In this document: in pieces, positions 28,504 to 37,040 of the stretch | Position numbering within the stretch: position 1 is the first letter of the stretch | Layout: each line of letters begins with the position of its first letter | Origin: CAVQRC01 sp963715045 | GTDB taxonomy: Bacteria; Planctomycetota; Planctomycetia; Pirellulales; Lacipirellulaceae | Direction: 5' to 3' | DNA length: 48,783 nucleotides | Assembly (NCBI GenBank): GCA_963715045.1 | Contig: CAVQRC010000022.1 | Location: 1-48,783 of the forward strand | Notes under the pieces: generated by a model | What the model was told of the DNA's origin: nothing | Databases searched by the model: none | The model's input: only the letters and a program-made list of their open reading frames with translations | Translations under genes and position numbers: made by a program

Positions 28504-30390
28504 GCGATCCGCAAGACATCTCGCCGCACCGAGGGCCGAACACGGCGGTTGTCAATCGCACCCAGGGAGCCATCGCCACGCTGGCCATTCTGGCGATCGC
28601 CGTGCACCTGGTGTTGCGGTTCGGCTTCGGCACCAGCGTCGCGAGTTATCAGATCCCGCTGTTGGCCGCCTTGCTGTTCGGCGGCGTACCCCTGGTCTGG
28701 GACCTGCTGGTGAAATTGCTTCGCCGGGAGTTCGGCTCCGATTTGCTGGCAGGTATTTCCATTGTCACTTCGGTGATCCTGGGCGAGTACCTGGCCGGGA
28801 CGCTGGTCGTGCTGATGCTGTCTGGAGGTGAGGCCCTCGAAGCCTACGCGGTTCGCAGCGCCTCGTCCGTTCTGCAGGCGCTCGCCCGGCGGATGCCCTC
28901 GGTCGCGCACTGCAAACGCAACTCCACCTTCGAGGACATCGCGCTGGAGGAGCTGCAGGTCGGTGACAACGTGCTCGTCCTGCCCCACGAAATCTGCCCC
29001 ATCGATGGGACGGTGCTCGAAGGGCACGGGGTGATGGACGAGTCCTATCTGACCGGCGAACCCTACATGATGTCCAAAACCCCTGGTTCGACGGTGCTCT
29101 CCGGGGCCATCAACGGTGACGCCGCATTCACGATTCGGGCCGACAAGCTGGCCGTCGATTCGCGATACGCGAAGATCATGCAAGTGATGCAGGCGTCGCA
29201 GCAGCAGCGCCCGCGAATTCGCCGCCTGGGCGATCAACTGGGGGCGTTCTACACACCGATTGCGGTCCTGCTCGGTGTTGCGGCCTGGCTGATCTCCGGC
29301 GATCCCGTACGCTTCCTGGCGGTGATGGTGGTCGCGACGCCCTGTCCGCTGTTGATCGCCATTCCCGTAGCGATCATCGGCTCGATCTCGCTCGCCGCCC
29401 GCCGGGCCATCATCGTTCGCGATCCGGCCGTCCTGGAACAAGTCGACACCTGCCGGACCATGATCTTCGACAAAACGGGGACCCTGACCTACGGCCACGC
29501 AGAACTCACCGAGCAGGTGTGCCATCCGCCGCACGAGCCACACGCGGTCCTGTCGCTGGTCGCCAGCCTGGAACAATATTCGAAACATCCGCTGGCCCAT
29601 TCGATCACGACCGCCGCGCGTACCACGGGCGTGGCGACTCACGAAGCCAGCGAGGTCAGTGAGCGTCCCGGAGAAGGCTTACGGGGAGTTGTCGCCGGTC
29701 AGGAGGTCCAGGTGACGAGCCGCCATAAGCTGGCAGCGGCTCACCCGGAGGTCGTCGCAGCCCTGCCCGAGCAGGCCGGCGGACTGGAGTGCGTGATTCT
29801 GATCGACGGCAAGTATGCAGCCACTTATCGCTTTCGCGACACGCCGCGCCGCGAAGGTGCGTTGTTCGTCAACCATCTCTCGCCGCCGTCACGGCATGAA
29901 CCGCGTGGTGCTCCTCTCGGGCGACCGCGAATCGGAGGTTCGTTATCTTGCCGAAGTCGTGGGGATTTCCGAGTACTACGGTGACCAGAGTCCCGAAGAC
30001 AAACTGGAGTTTGTACGAAAAGAAACTGCCGCGGCGAAGACGATTTTCGTGGGCGACGGGATCAACGACGCGCCCGCCCTGCTGGCGGCCACGGTGGGAA
30101 TCGCGTTTGGCCAGAACAGCGACGTCACCAGCGAAGCGTCCGGAGCGATCATCATGGATAGTTCGCTCGCCAAGGTAGACGAGTTCATGCACATCAGTCG
30201 GCGAATGCGGCGGATCGCCCTTCAAAGTGCTGTGGGCGGAATGGTGCTGAGCATCGTCGGCATGTTCTTTGCCGCTGCCGGTTACCTGCCACCGGTCGCC
30301 GGAGCAGTCGCCCAGGAAATCATCGATGTGATCGCGGTGCTCAATGCACTTCGCGTCGCGATCCCGCCGAAATCGCTGATCGACTTCTGA
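28500..30390 (+). CDS. heavy-metal P-type ATPase (P1B, TPC motif), frameshifted
   Basis: A metal-translocating ATPase. It has the phosphorylation site F-D-K-T-G-T-L-T, the actuator T-G-E-P, the P1B-specific HP locus (Y-S-K-H-P-L-A), and G-D-G-I-N-D-A-P-A-L. The membrane motif is T-P-C-P-L-L in place of the CPC of copper or zinc pumps, and there is no N-terminal HMA domain. An indel near 29875 splits the protein; the frame to 29984 ends wrongly, and R-R-H-G-M-N-R-V-V-L-L-S-G-D-R continues in another frame to the stop at 30388. I chose TTG 28500 because GAGGAG is six bases upstream and the codon overlaps the desaturase stop; GTG 28461 is the alternative. The transported metal is unknown. Confidence 0.85.
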
Positions 30391-30466
30391 ATCCAGGCAG
30401 CGTGACACTACCGCGAATCCCGACGCCGAACACATCAATCATCACCACCAGTGATCAATACGGCCA

Positions 30467-30700
30467 TCAGTGCAAGTGAATCGTCTCGCCGAATAGTGTC
30501 GCGTCACGGACTTCGGCCAATTCGCGGAGCGGAATCAAGTAGCGGGCCGGGCCTGGCAACTGAACCTCGAATCTTCGCGACCCGGCAGTTGTGACTTCAG
30601 GCAGCTGTTTGAGTTGGTGCGGCTTCCCGAGCACCAGCAGGCTGGCCTGGTAGATATATCCGATCTCGGTGCACCGTTCGGCCGTACAGCGAAATAAACA
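30467..30700 (-). pseudogene. C-terminal remnant of an ABC transporter ATP-binding protein
   Basis: The minus frame ending at 30467 contains A-E-R-C-T-E-I-G-Y-I-Y, L-L-V-L-G-K-P-H-Q-L-K and V-R-D-A-T-L-F-G-E-T-I-H, which resemble the region after the H-loop and the C-terminal end of multidrug-type ABC ATPases. No Walker A, signature or Walker B motif is found upstream (30700-30960), so only about 75 residues survive. The rest of the gap 30391-30978 shows nothing else recognisable. Confidence 0.45.
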
Positions 30701-30978
30701 GGAATTCGCGGACAGCGACCATCGCGAGATACTCTTTCTTCTGGCCCAACACCCCGCCATCGCTCGCAGGCGATTCACGAGCCGCCTGGACGGCGCGAGA
30801 GGATATGTTCTAATCAAGCAGGGAGAAACGAGAGCCACCCAACCGGGGTTCGTGAACGATTCTGATTCAACTCCGCAGTCTTCGGCATCCCGGCGCATGA
30901 TCGTCGCTGTCGATTCGGTTTCTGCGGTTGCAACCGTTCGTCCCCTCAATCAGCCTTGATTTCCGAGAGAGCATTGCC

Positions 30979-31476
30979 ATGGACAGTGAAGTCACGCAGT
31001 TGATCGCCAGTCTGGCGGATAAGAGTCCGGTGATCCGGGAGCAATCGCGCAAACAACTCGTGAAAGTTGATGGTCCCGATGTGCTCCGCGGGCTCGTGAT
31101 GGCCCTGATCGACACCAGGCAACGCGTCCGCTGGGAGGCCGCGAAAGCACTGCACGCGATCAAGGATCCGGTGGCGGCCCCGGCATTGCTGCAGGCCTTG
31201 GATGATACGGATGAAGACGTGCGGTGGGTCGCGGGCGAGGGCCTGATCGCCCTGGACAAGGTCGGCCTGCTGACCGTGCTCAGCGGATTGACGAAGCAGG
31301 CCAGATCGATCGCATTCTGCAAGGCCGCGCATCACGTGCTGCACGAAATGCGAGCCTACCAAGAGCGTGTCGCGCCCGTGCTCAAAGCATTGGAAGAATC
31401 GGAACCGGCCGTGGCTGCGCCGCCCGTCGCTTTCGACGCCCTCGTGGCCTTCGGCCACGAATCCGGCTCGGCTTGA
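30979..31476 (+). CDS. HEAT-repeat domain protein
   Basis: A 165-residue protein made of paired helices of HEAT type: blocks such as V-I-R-E-Q-S-R-K-Q-L, Q-R-V-R-W-E-A-A-K-A-L-H-A-I, E-D-V-R-W-V-A-G-E-G-L-I-A-L each include the conserved V-R-x-x-A/E-A-x-x-A-L pattern. ATG 30979 is preferred over the in-frame codon at 30928 because GAGAG lies just upstream of it. No signal peptide or membrane segment, so probably a cytoplasmic protein-binding adaptor. No neighbour suggests a partner. Confidence 0.75.
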   Translation: MDSEVTQLIASLADKSPVIREQSRKQLVKVDGPDVLRGLVMALIDTRQRVRWEAAKALHAIKDPVAAPALLQALDDTDEDVRWVAGEGLIALDKVGLLTVLSGLTKQARSIAFCKAAHHVLHEMRAYQERVAPVLKALEESEPAVAAPPVAFDALVAFGHESGSA

Positions 31477-31534
31477 TCAGACCGCCCCCAAGCGACTTTC
31501 AAGTTCTGGGGACCACGTTCAGCGGTGAGATTGA

Positions 31535-31708
31535 GAGAACCACGAAATACACGAAATACACGAAAGAGGAACCGGTCTCGCCGCTGGCCAGATGGGTTCC
31601 TCTTTCGTCGTTTTCGTGTATTTCGTGTATTTCGTGTATTTCGTGGTTCTCGTGGTTCTCGTGGTTCTCGTGGTTTTCGTGGTTCTCGTGGTCTTTCGTG
31701 GTTCTCGT
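31535..31708. repeat. 9-bp repeat arrays forming a long inverted repeat
   Basis: Left arm 31535-31573 (GAGAACC, then ACGAAATAC units, then GAAAGAGGAACC) is the reverse complement of the right arm 31595-31652 apart from two extra 9-bp units in the right arm. Downstream of it, CGTGGTTCT units continue to 31708. The loop is about 21 bp. It lies in the convergent space between the HEAT-repeat gene and htrA, where a two-sided terminator would be useful. Open frames through it (Trp/Phe/Ser or Arg/Glu/Pro repeats) are artificial. Confidence 0.85.
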
Positions 31709-31785
31709 CAGGCCCGGCCCCCGGCCGCCCCATCGGTGGCAGATCCGACGGGAACAGCCGGGTGGGCAGGGTTGCCTTGCCTGAC

Positions 31786-33351
31786 TTACTTCACGACCAC
31801 GAACCGGGAGCCTTGCTCGCCACGCACGAGCAACAGCAGGCCGTCTTCCGATTCCGCCTTCTCGATGGCGGCCTTGAAATCTTCCAGCGACGTAACCGGT
31901 TGACGATTGACTTGCGTGACGACCATCCCGCGGGACAGGCCGGCACGCTCCGCCGGGCCGCCTGCCCGGATGTCGGTAATCACAACGCCTTCAATCCCCT
32001 TCATGCCGAGTCGCTCGGCAACAGCCGCATTGAGGGCACTGACTTCCATCCCGAGATTCTCGAGCTTTGAGCTCTCAGGCTTCGCCGGATTCACCTCGGA
32101 ACCGTTCGCTCTGCCGAATTGGGCCGGCTGCTCTTCGGGTGTGAAATTGAGCTGCACGCGACTGCCGCTGCGAACCACCGTCAGCACGTGGAGCTTACCA
32201 AGTTCACTCCGCTCGACGAGCAACTGCAGCTCGTTCGGACTGGAAACGGTCACACCGGCGTACTCGACAATCACGTCACCGGATTGCAACCCGGCTTTGG
32301 CGGCCGGCGTGTCGGGAAAGACTTCCGTGACGGCGACGCCTTCACGCGGTTTGACCTGGAACTGCTCGGCCAGAGTCGCCGTGACTGGCTGGATGCCTAC
32401 CCCGAGATACGCCCGCCGGACAGCACCGCCATTGATCAACTGGTCACCGACCCATTTGGCCAGATTGATCGGGACCGCGAATCCGATGCCGTCATTGCCG
32501 CCCGTACGAGACGAGATGGCCGTGTTGATCCCGATCACTTCGCCGTCCAGATTCACGAGCGGACCACCGCTGTTGCCCGGGTTGATCGCCGCATCGGTTT
32601 GCAGGAAGTTCTCCCGCGCCGTAATCCCGATCCCACGATGCTTGGCGCTGATGATGCCCGCCGTCACGGTATCTTCCAGGCCAAACGGTTGCCCCAGAGC
32701 CAGGACCCAGTCGCCAACTGCAACCGTATCGCTGTCAGCCAGGCGGACCGCCGGAAGGTCCGTCGCGTCGACCTTCACGACCGCGACGTCCGTCTTCGGG
32801 TCGGTCCAGACATCGGTTGCTTTGAGTTCCCGACCGTCGTGGAACCGTACGATCACTTCGCCGCCTCCAGCGACCACGTGATTGTTGGTCAGAATGATTC
32901 CCGCGGGATCGATGACGAATCCAGATCCCATGCCGCCGGCCCGCGGTTGGGGTTGCCCAGGCGGCATCTCGAACTGGAAACCACGATCCTTGAACAGCTC
33001 CTCGAGAGGCGTTCCCTCGAGCGGATTGCGGTCGCCGAACGGATTCGCCTGCGGTTGCCCTGCCGAGGCGTCGCCAGCCACGACAGCCTGCGGACGATTC
33101 TCGATCGTCACCACCGAAGGCAACACCTTGCCCGAAGCCACTCGGAAAGCCGTCGACAAATCCTTGGCCGACGAGACAGCCCGCTGAGCCTCGGCAGGCG
33201 TCACGCTCGGAGCCTGAGAAACCGTGTACGTCACCGGTACCACGCTCGCCTGATCGTGACGGGCGACACTCGCGGCCGCCACTCCGACCGCCAGCAGGAT
33301 GGCCGCCATTGCAGCAGCAGCGAATGTGCGATTTGATTTGAGTCGTCTCAT
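31786..33351 (-). CDS. HtrA/DegP-family periplasmic serine protease
   Basis: 521 residues; degrades or refolds damaged envelope proteins. Start ATG 33351 (MRRLKSNRTF) opens a signal anchor (AAAAMAAILLAVGVAAASV); the longer in-frame extension upstream is rejected. The catalytic triad is visible: His in T-N-N-H-V-V-A, Asp in T-D-V-A-V-V-K-V and Ser in N-P-G-N-S-G-G-P-L. Two PDZ domains follow (about residues 310-400 and 430-521), each with an L-G or A-G-L-x-x-G-D/M-V pattern. Between the signal anchor and the protease domain is a Gln/Pro-rich linker. Full length, no frameshift. It is divergent from a kinase/NtrC pair and has a sigma-54-type promoter of its own (33426-33442). Confidence 0.93.
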   Translation of the reverse strand: MRRLKSNRTFAAAAMAAILLAVGVAAASVARHDQASVVPVTYTVSQAPSVTPAEAQRAVSSAKDLSTAFRVASGKVLPSVVTIENRPQAVVAGDASAGQPQANPFGDRNPLEGTPLEELFKDRGFQFEMPPGQPQPRAGGMGSGFVIDPAGIILTNNHVVAGGGEVIVRFHDGRELKATDVWTDPKTDVAVVKVDATDLPAVRLADSDTVAVGDWVLALGQPFGLEDTVTAGIISAKHRGIGITARENFLQTDAAINPGNSGGPLVNLDGEVIGINTAISSRTGGNDGIGFAVPINLAKWVGDQLINGGAVRRAYLGVGIQPVTATLAEQFQVKPREGVAVTEVFPDTPAAKAGLQSGDVIVEYAGVTVSSPNELQLLVERSELGKLHVLTVVRSGSRVQLNFTPEEQPAQFGRANGSEVNPAKPESSKLENLGMEVSALNAAVAERLGMKGIEGVVITDIRAGGPAERAGLSRGMVVTQVNRQPVTSLEDFKAAIEKAESEDGLLLLVRGEQGSRFVVVK

Positions 33352-33425
33352 GATTCTGATCCTTGCAGAGAATTGTGGGTCCCATGAGAACCGCAGGTCG
33401 GTTCCCGGTACGGCCCCATCATCGT

Positions 33426-33442
33426 CGCACGTCTCGTGCCAG
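33426..33442 (-). promoter_or_regulatory. sigma-54-type promoter upstream of htrA
   Basis: On the minus strand CTGGCACGAGACGTGCG fits the -24 element YTGGCACG perfectly and the -12 element TTGC with one mismatch (GTGC). GG and GC are exactly ten bases apart. The predicted start is near 33415, about 64 bp before the htrA ATG. An 18-bp dyad, TGCCGC-CTCAGC-GCGGCA (33580-33597), about 140 bp upstream of it is a possible activator site. Confidence 0.55.
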
Positions 33443-33628
33443 TTCTTCCAGTTCTTGAACGTGAGGACGACCTCCGGCGCACAATTCGCAGAAATGCTAC
33501 TCCGTATAATGCGGTTGCCGCCGACGGCGCGTGTTTTCAAGGAGGATTTCTCACCGCCGGCCACCAAGACACCGTGGAATGCCGCCTCAGCGCGGCAAAA
33601 TGCCACACCCCGTCCGGATCAATCTCTG

Positions 33629-35083
33629 ATGAAACTCGCCGCCAAACTGATGGTTCTGTATCTGGCGATCGTCGTGCTGATGACGGCCGCGGGCAGCTAT
33701 TTCACCGTCCAACGACGTTTCGAGCGGCTCCAACTCAGCCAGGAGCAACTCGCCCGAAGGGCTGCCGAGGCCGCAGACAAGAAGCTGGCCGCAGCCTGGC
33801 AACGATCCGGCGCCGAAGGCTTGACGGTTGAAATGCAAGAGATCGGCGCGGCGGACTCCCGCTCCGGCGTTCGTTGGGTGTGGTTCGAGCAGGTAGAACG
33901 AAGCTCTGAGAAGCCAGGATCTCCCGTGGTGGAGCACGTGAATTTTCATGGTCTGCAAACCTGCTCGATGACCATCACGGATGAACATGGGCGGCGGCAA
34001 TTGCGAACCTACCACACGATCAATCTGGGCCACGGTCCCCGCGGTGGTTTGGAGCTCTCCACGCCGCTCGAACCGCACGACGCGAGCACCCGCGATACGA
34101 TCATGGCAGCCCTCTTGACCCTCGGCGGGGCCGCCTTGGGATCGGTCGTGCTGGTCTACGTGGCTGGCGTCTACTGGGTCGCCCGACCGCTGGACCAGCT
34201 CATCGCCAAGACCGAACGCATCGCCACGGGTGATTTCGGCGACCCGTTGCCGATTCGTGGCAAGGACGAGCTGAGTCAGCTTGCCCACGCCTTGAATGAC
34301 ATGTCTGCTCGACTCGCCACCCAGCAGCAGCGAATCCAGGCCGAAACGGCCGCCCGACTGACGACCCTCGAGCAGTTACGGCATGCCGACCGCTTGAAGA
34401 CCGTCGGCAGATTGGCCGCCGGGCTGGCCCACGAGTTGGGAACCCCCTTGAATGTGATCTCCGGCCGGGCAGGGTTGATCTCCTCCGGCCGACTCTCGTC
34501 CGAGGAGGTCACTTCCAGCGCCAAAACCATCAAGGCCGAAGCAGACCGCGTCACGACGATCATCCGCCAGCTCCTCGACTTCGCCCGCCCAGGTAAGTCG
34601 CAACGAAGCCCTGTCGAAATCAATGAGTTGCTTCAGCACACCGTCGCCCTCATTGAACCGCTCGCCGAAAAGCGCGGTGTCCGCCTGATCAGCCCTTCGT
34701 CACCGGACGTATCTGTTTCCGCCGACCGCGGCCAGCTTCAGCAGGTGTTGACGAATATCCTCGTTAACGCCGTTCAATCCATGCCCGAGGGCGGAGAAGT
34801 CACGGCGACGGTCACCGAGTGCGATGCCCGGCCACCCGTCGCGGAGCCCTCCGCTACGAAGCGTTGTGTGGCCATCGCGATTCGCGATCAAGGTCCGGGA
34901 ATCTCACCAGAACAACGTGAACAGATCTTCGAACCCTTCTTTACCACCAAAGAAGTCGGCGAAGGAACGGGGCTCGGCTTGTCGATCGCCTATGGAATTG
35001 TGCAGGAACATGGCGGTTGGATCGATGTCGAGAGCACGCCCGGCCAGGGCAGCCTGTTTACGGTCTACCTTCCCCAGGAGTGA
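33629..35083 (+). CDS. sensor histidine kinase with HAMP domain
   Basis: 484 residues. Start MKLAAKLMVLYLAIVVLM gives the first membrane helix; a roughly 130-residue extracytoplasmic sensor region follows, then a second helix (LLTLGGAALGSVVLVYVAGVY) and a HAMP linker (R-P-L-D-Q-L-I-A-K-T-E-R-I-A-x-G-D-F). The kinase core has A-A-G-L-A-H-E-L-G-T-P-L-N-V-I-S, N-box N-I-L-V-N-A-V-Q-S-M-P, D-Q-G-P-G-I-S and G-T-G-L-G-L-S-I-A. The regulator gene starts 6 bp after the stop, so the two form an operon. A TATAAT at 33505-33510 could be its -10 box, though no good -35 is visible. Divergent from htrA, which it may control through its regulator. Confidence 0.92.
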   Translation: MKLAAKLMVLYLAIVVLMTAAGSYFTVQRRFERLQLSQEQLARRAAEAADKKLAAAWQRSGAEGLTVEMQEIGAADSRSGVRWVWFEQVERSSEKPGSPVVEHVNFHGLQTCSMTITDEHGRRQLRTYHTINLGHGPRGGLELSTPLEPHDASTRDTIMAALLTLGGAALGSVVLVYVAGVYWVARPLDQLIAKTERIATGDFGDPLPIRGKDELSQLAHALNDMSARLATQQQRIQAETAARLTTLEQLRHADRLKTVGRLAAGLAHELGTPLNVISGRAGLISSGRLSSEEVTSSAKTIKAEADRVTTIIRQLLDFARPGKSQRSPVEINELLQHTVALIEPLAEKRGVRLISPSSPDVSVSADRGQLQQVLTNILVNAVQSMPEGGEVTATVTECDARPPVAEPSATKRCVAIAIRDQGPGISPEQREQIFEPFFTTKEVGEGTGLGLSIAYGIVQEHGGWIDVESTPGQGSLFTVYLPQE

Positions 35084-35089
35084 TGCGGC

Positions 35090-36445
35090 GTGAATGGCCA
35101 GATTCTCATCGTCGATGACGAACGCAACATGTGCGAGTTGCTGGAGACCGATCTCCGGCTCCGCGGCTACCAGTCGCAGTGGTTTACCTCAGCAGACGAA
35201 GCTTTGCAGGCGCTGGCCGAAGGTCATTTCGATGCCGTGCTCACCGACTTGAAGATGCCGGGCACATCGGGCCTGCAACTGTGCGAACAAGTCGTGGCCA
35301 ATCGTCCCGAGATTCCCGTGATCGTCATGACCGCTTTTGGCAGCCTGGAAACGGCCGTGTCGGCGATCCGGGTCGGGGCGTTCGACTTCGTCACCAAACC
35401 GATCGAGATGGATCTGCTCGCGATCGCGCTGCACCGCGCGGTCACGCACCGCCGGTTGCAACAGGAAGTCACGTTGCTCCAGCAGCGTATCGAACAGGCC
35501 AGCCACTTCGGTGAGATGATTGGGGAGAGCCCTGCCATGCAGAATCTGTTCGACCAGTTGTCCCGGGTCGCCGACTCCGAAGCTTCGATCCTGATTGCCG
35601 GGGAGAGCGGGACCGGTAAGGAACTGGTCGCCCGCTCGATCCACAAGCACAGCCGCCGCGCGAACGCCCCGTTCGTCCCGGTCAACTGCGCGGCCATTCC
35701 CGAAACGCTGCTCGAGAGCGAACTCTTCGGCCATGCCAAGGGGGCATTTACCGATGCCCGCAACGAACGCAAAGGCCTCTTCCAGGAAGCGGAAGGCGGT
35801 ACGCTGTTTCTCGACGAAATCGGCGAGATGCCGCTCGCGATGCAGGCCAAGCTGCTGCGTGCCCTGGAAGAGAGCAAGCTGCGGCCCGTGGGTGGCGACC
35901 ACGAAATCGCCTTCGACGTCCGCATCCTGTCGGCAACCAATCGCGACCTCGAGGCCGCTCTCGAAGAGGGCCGGTTTCGCGAGGACCTCTACTTTCGCAT
36001 CGATGTGATTCAATTGGACGTGCCTCCGCTGCGGGCCCGCGGAACCGATGTGCTGATCATCGCCCACCGCTTTCTTGAGAGCTTCGCCCAACGCGCCGCC
36101 AAGCCCGTCACGGGAATCTCAGAAAACGCGGCCGAGAAGCTCCTCGCCTACGCCTGGCCGGGGAACGTCCGCGAGCTGCGCAACGTGATCGAACGCGCCG
36201 TCGCGCTCACCCGCTACGAGCAACTGGCCGTCGAGGACTTGCCCGCAAAGATTCGCGACTACCGCAATGACCAGGTCTTGATCAGCGGCCAGGATCCGGC
36301 CGAGCTGGTTCCCATGGAAGAGATCGAGCGCCGCTACATCCAGCACGTCCTCCAGGCCGTCGGCGGCAACAAGTCCAACGCCGCCCGGATTCTCGGCCTC
36401 GACCGCAAGACGCTCTATCGCAAGCTCGATTCCAGCGAATCGTGA
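35090..36445 (+). CDS. NtrC-family response regulator with GAFTDA loop (second)
   Basis: 451 residues. Receiver domain with V-D-D-E-R and the acceptor Asp in A-V-L-T-D-L-K-M-P-G; AAA+ domain with G-E-S-G-T-G-K-E, G-G-T-L-F-L-D-E-I-G-E and W-P-G-N-V-R-E-L-R-N-V; Fis-type helix-turn-helix at the end (A-A-R-I-L-G-L-D-R-K-T-L-Y-R-K-L). The sigma-54 contact loop reads G-A-F-T-D-A, with Asp at the usual second Gly. In E. coli NorR the same Gly-to-Asp change (G266D) keeps sigma-54 activation and escapes repression by the sensor domain, so this version is probably still active. Starts with GTG. Directly coupled to the preceding kinase. Confidence 0.92.
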   Translation: MNGQILIVDDERNMCELLETDLRLRGYQSQWFTSADEALQALAEGHFDAVLTDLKMPGTSGLQLCEQVVANRPEIPVIVMTAFGSLETAVSAIRVGAFDFVTKPIEMDLLAIALHRAVTHRRLQQEVTLLQQRIEQASHFGEMIGESPAMQNLFDQLSRVADSEASILIAGESGTGKELVARSIHKHSRRANAPFVPVNCAAIPETLLESELFGHAKGAFTDARNERKGLFQEAEGGTLFLDEIGEMPLAMQAKLLRALEESKLRPVGGDHEIAFDVRILSATNRDLEAALEEGRFREDLYFRIDVIQLDVPPLRARGTDVLIIAHRFLESFAQRAAKPVTGISENAAEKLLAYAWPGNVRELRNVIERAVALTRYEQLAVEDLPAKIRDYRNDQVLISGQDPAELVPMEEIERRYIQHVLQAVGGNKSNAARILGLDRKTLYRKLDSSES

Positions 36446-36744
36446 TCACCCGCGGGGCAGGGCACCGCCCTGACTCCCAGTTTCAGGCGTATCGGTCATC
36501 TCCTGATCGACAGCCCCGCAAGGGGCGACAGCGGTTAGCCGTGGTGCAAGCGCGACGAGCCTCCGGCGAGTTCTCGCGTAGCCCACGGATCGAGACAGCG
36601 GTTAGCCGTGGTGCAAGCGACGACGAGCCTCCGGCGAGTTCTCGCGTAGCCCACGGATCGACACGCCGGCGCCGGCGCGACAATGTCTGGCTTCGGACGC
36701 CGTGGGAGTGTGCCCCAAGATTCCCAATGGAGATCTCTCTGCGT

Positions 36745-36761
36745 GGCCGGCTTTGCCGGCC
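36745..36761. repeat. hairpin GGCCGGC-TTT-GCCGGCC
   Basis: A perfect 7-bp stem with a TTT loop, inside the repeat-filled gap after the second NtrC gene. No T-run follows it. Confidence 0.5.
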
Positions 36762-36773
36762 CCGCGAAATTAC

Positions 36774-36796
36774 AATCGTTCGCGAAGCGAACGATT
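36774..36796. repeat. hairpin with 10-bp perfect stem
   Basis: AATCGTTCGC and GCGAACGATT form a perfect stem around a GAA loop (the very stable GC-GAA-GC turn). Only 12 bp from the previous hairpin. TTTCC follows, a weak T-tract, so a terminator for the kinase/NtrC operon is possible but not clear. Confidence 0.45.
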
Positions 36797-37040
36797 TCCT
36801 CCAGGGCACCATCAAAGCATCTGCTCACGCAACACTCGAGAGAGCCGCCACGATCAAGCCGTCGCGCCGGCCACGCAGCGTCAGCTGACCGTGGGTTCCG
36901 CGAGGGCTCGCCGGTGGCTCGTCATCGCTCACCCACGGCTACACACTACCGCCCCCTCCGGGGGCTGATCGCACCAACCAACTGGCCACGTGAACGCCGG
37001 CCGCGGCGACGTGGACGCGCCGCCTGCTTCCAGCCGCCGT

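Larger units (their letters stand above)
36503..36970. repeat. palindromic interspersed repeats in a 590-bp gene-free gap
   Basis: Two direct copies of a 67-68-bp unit (36527-36593 and 36594-36661), each beginning GACAGCGGTTAGCCGTGG and ending TAGCCCACGGATCGA, with complementary ends GCCGTGG and CCCACGG. A third copy, inverted and diverged, lies at about 36887-36970 (GACCGTGGG ... CCCACGGCTACACACTACCG). The gap 36446-37040 holds no convincing gene; short frames across it follow the repeats. Confidence 0.7.

Noticed and set aside
31524..32070. Trp/Phe/Ser-rich or Arg/Glu/Pro-rich small proteins around the 9-bp repeats
   Set aside because: Pure translations of the repeat units, not conserved coding sequence.
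33352..33606. 85-residue N-terminal extension of HtrA
   Set aside because: The signal anchor starts at ATG 33351 and the sigma-54-like promoter lies inside the proposed extension.
33299..33628. Long N-terminal extension of the second kinase
   Set aside because: The first membrane helix starts at ATG 33629, and the extension overlaps htrA on the other strand.
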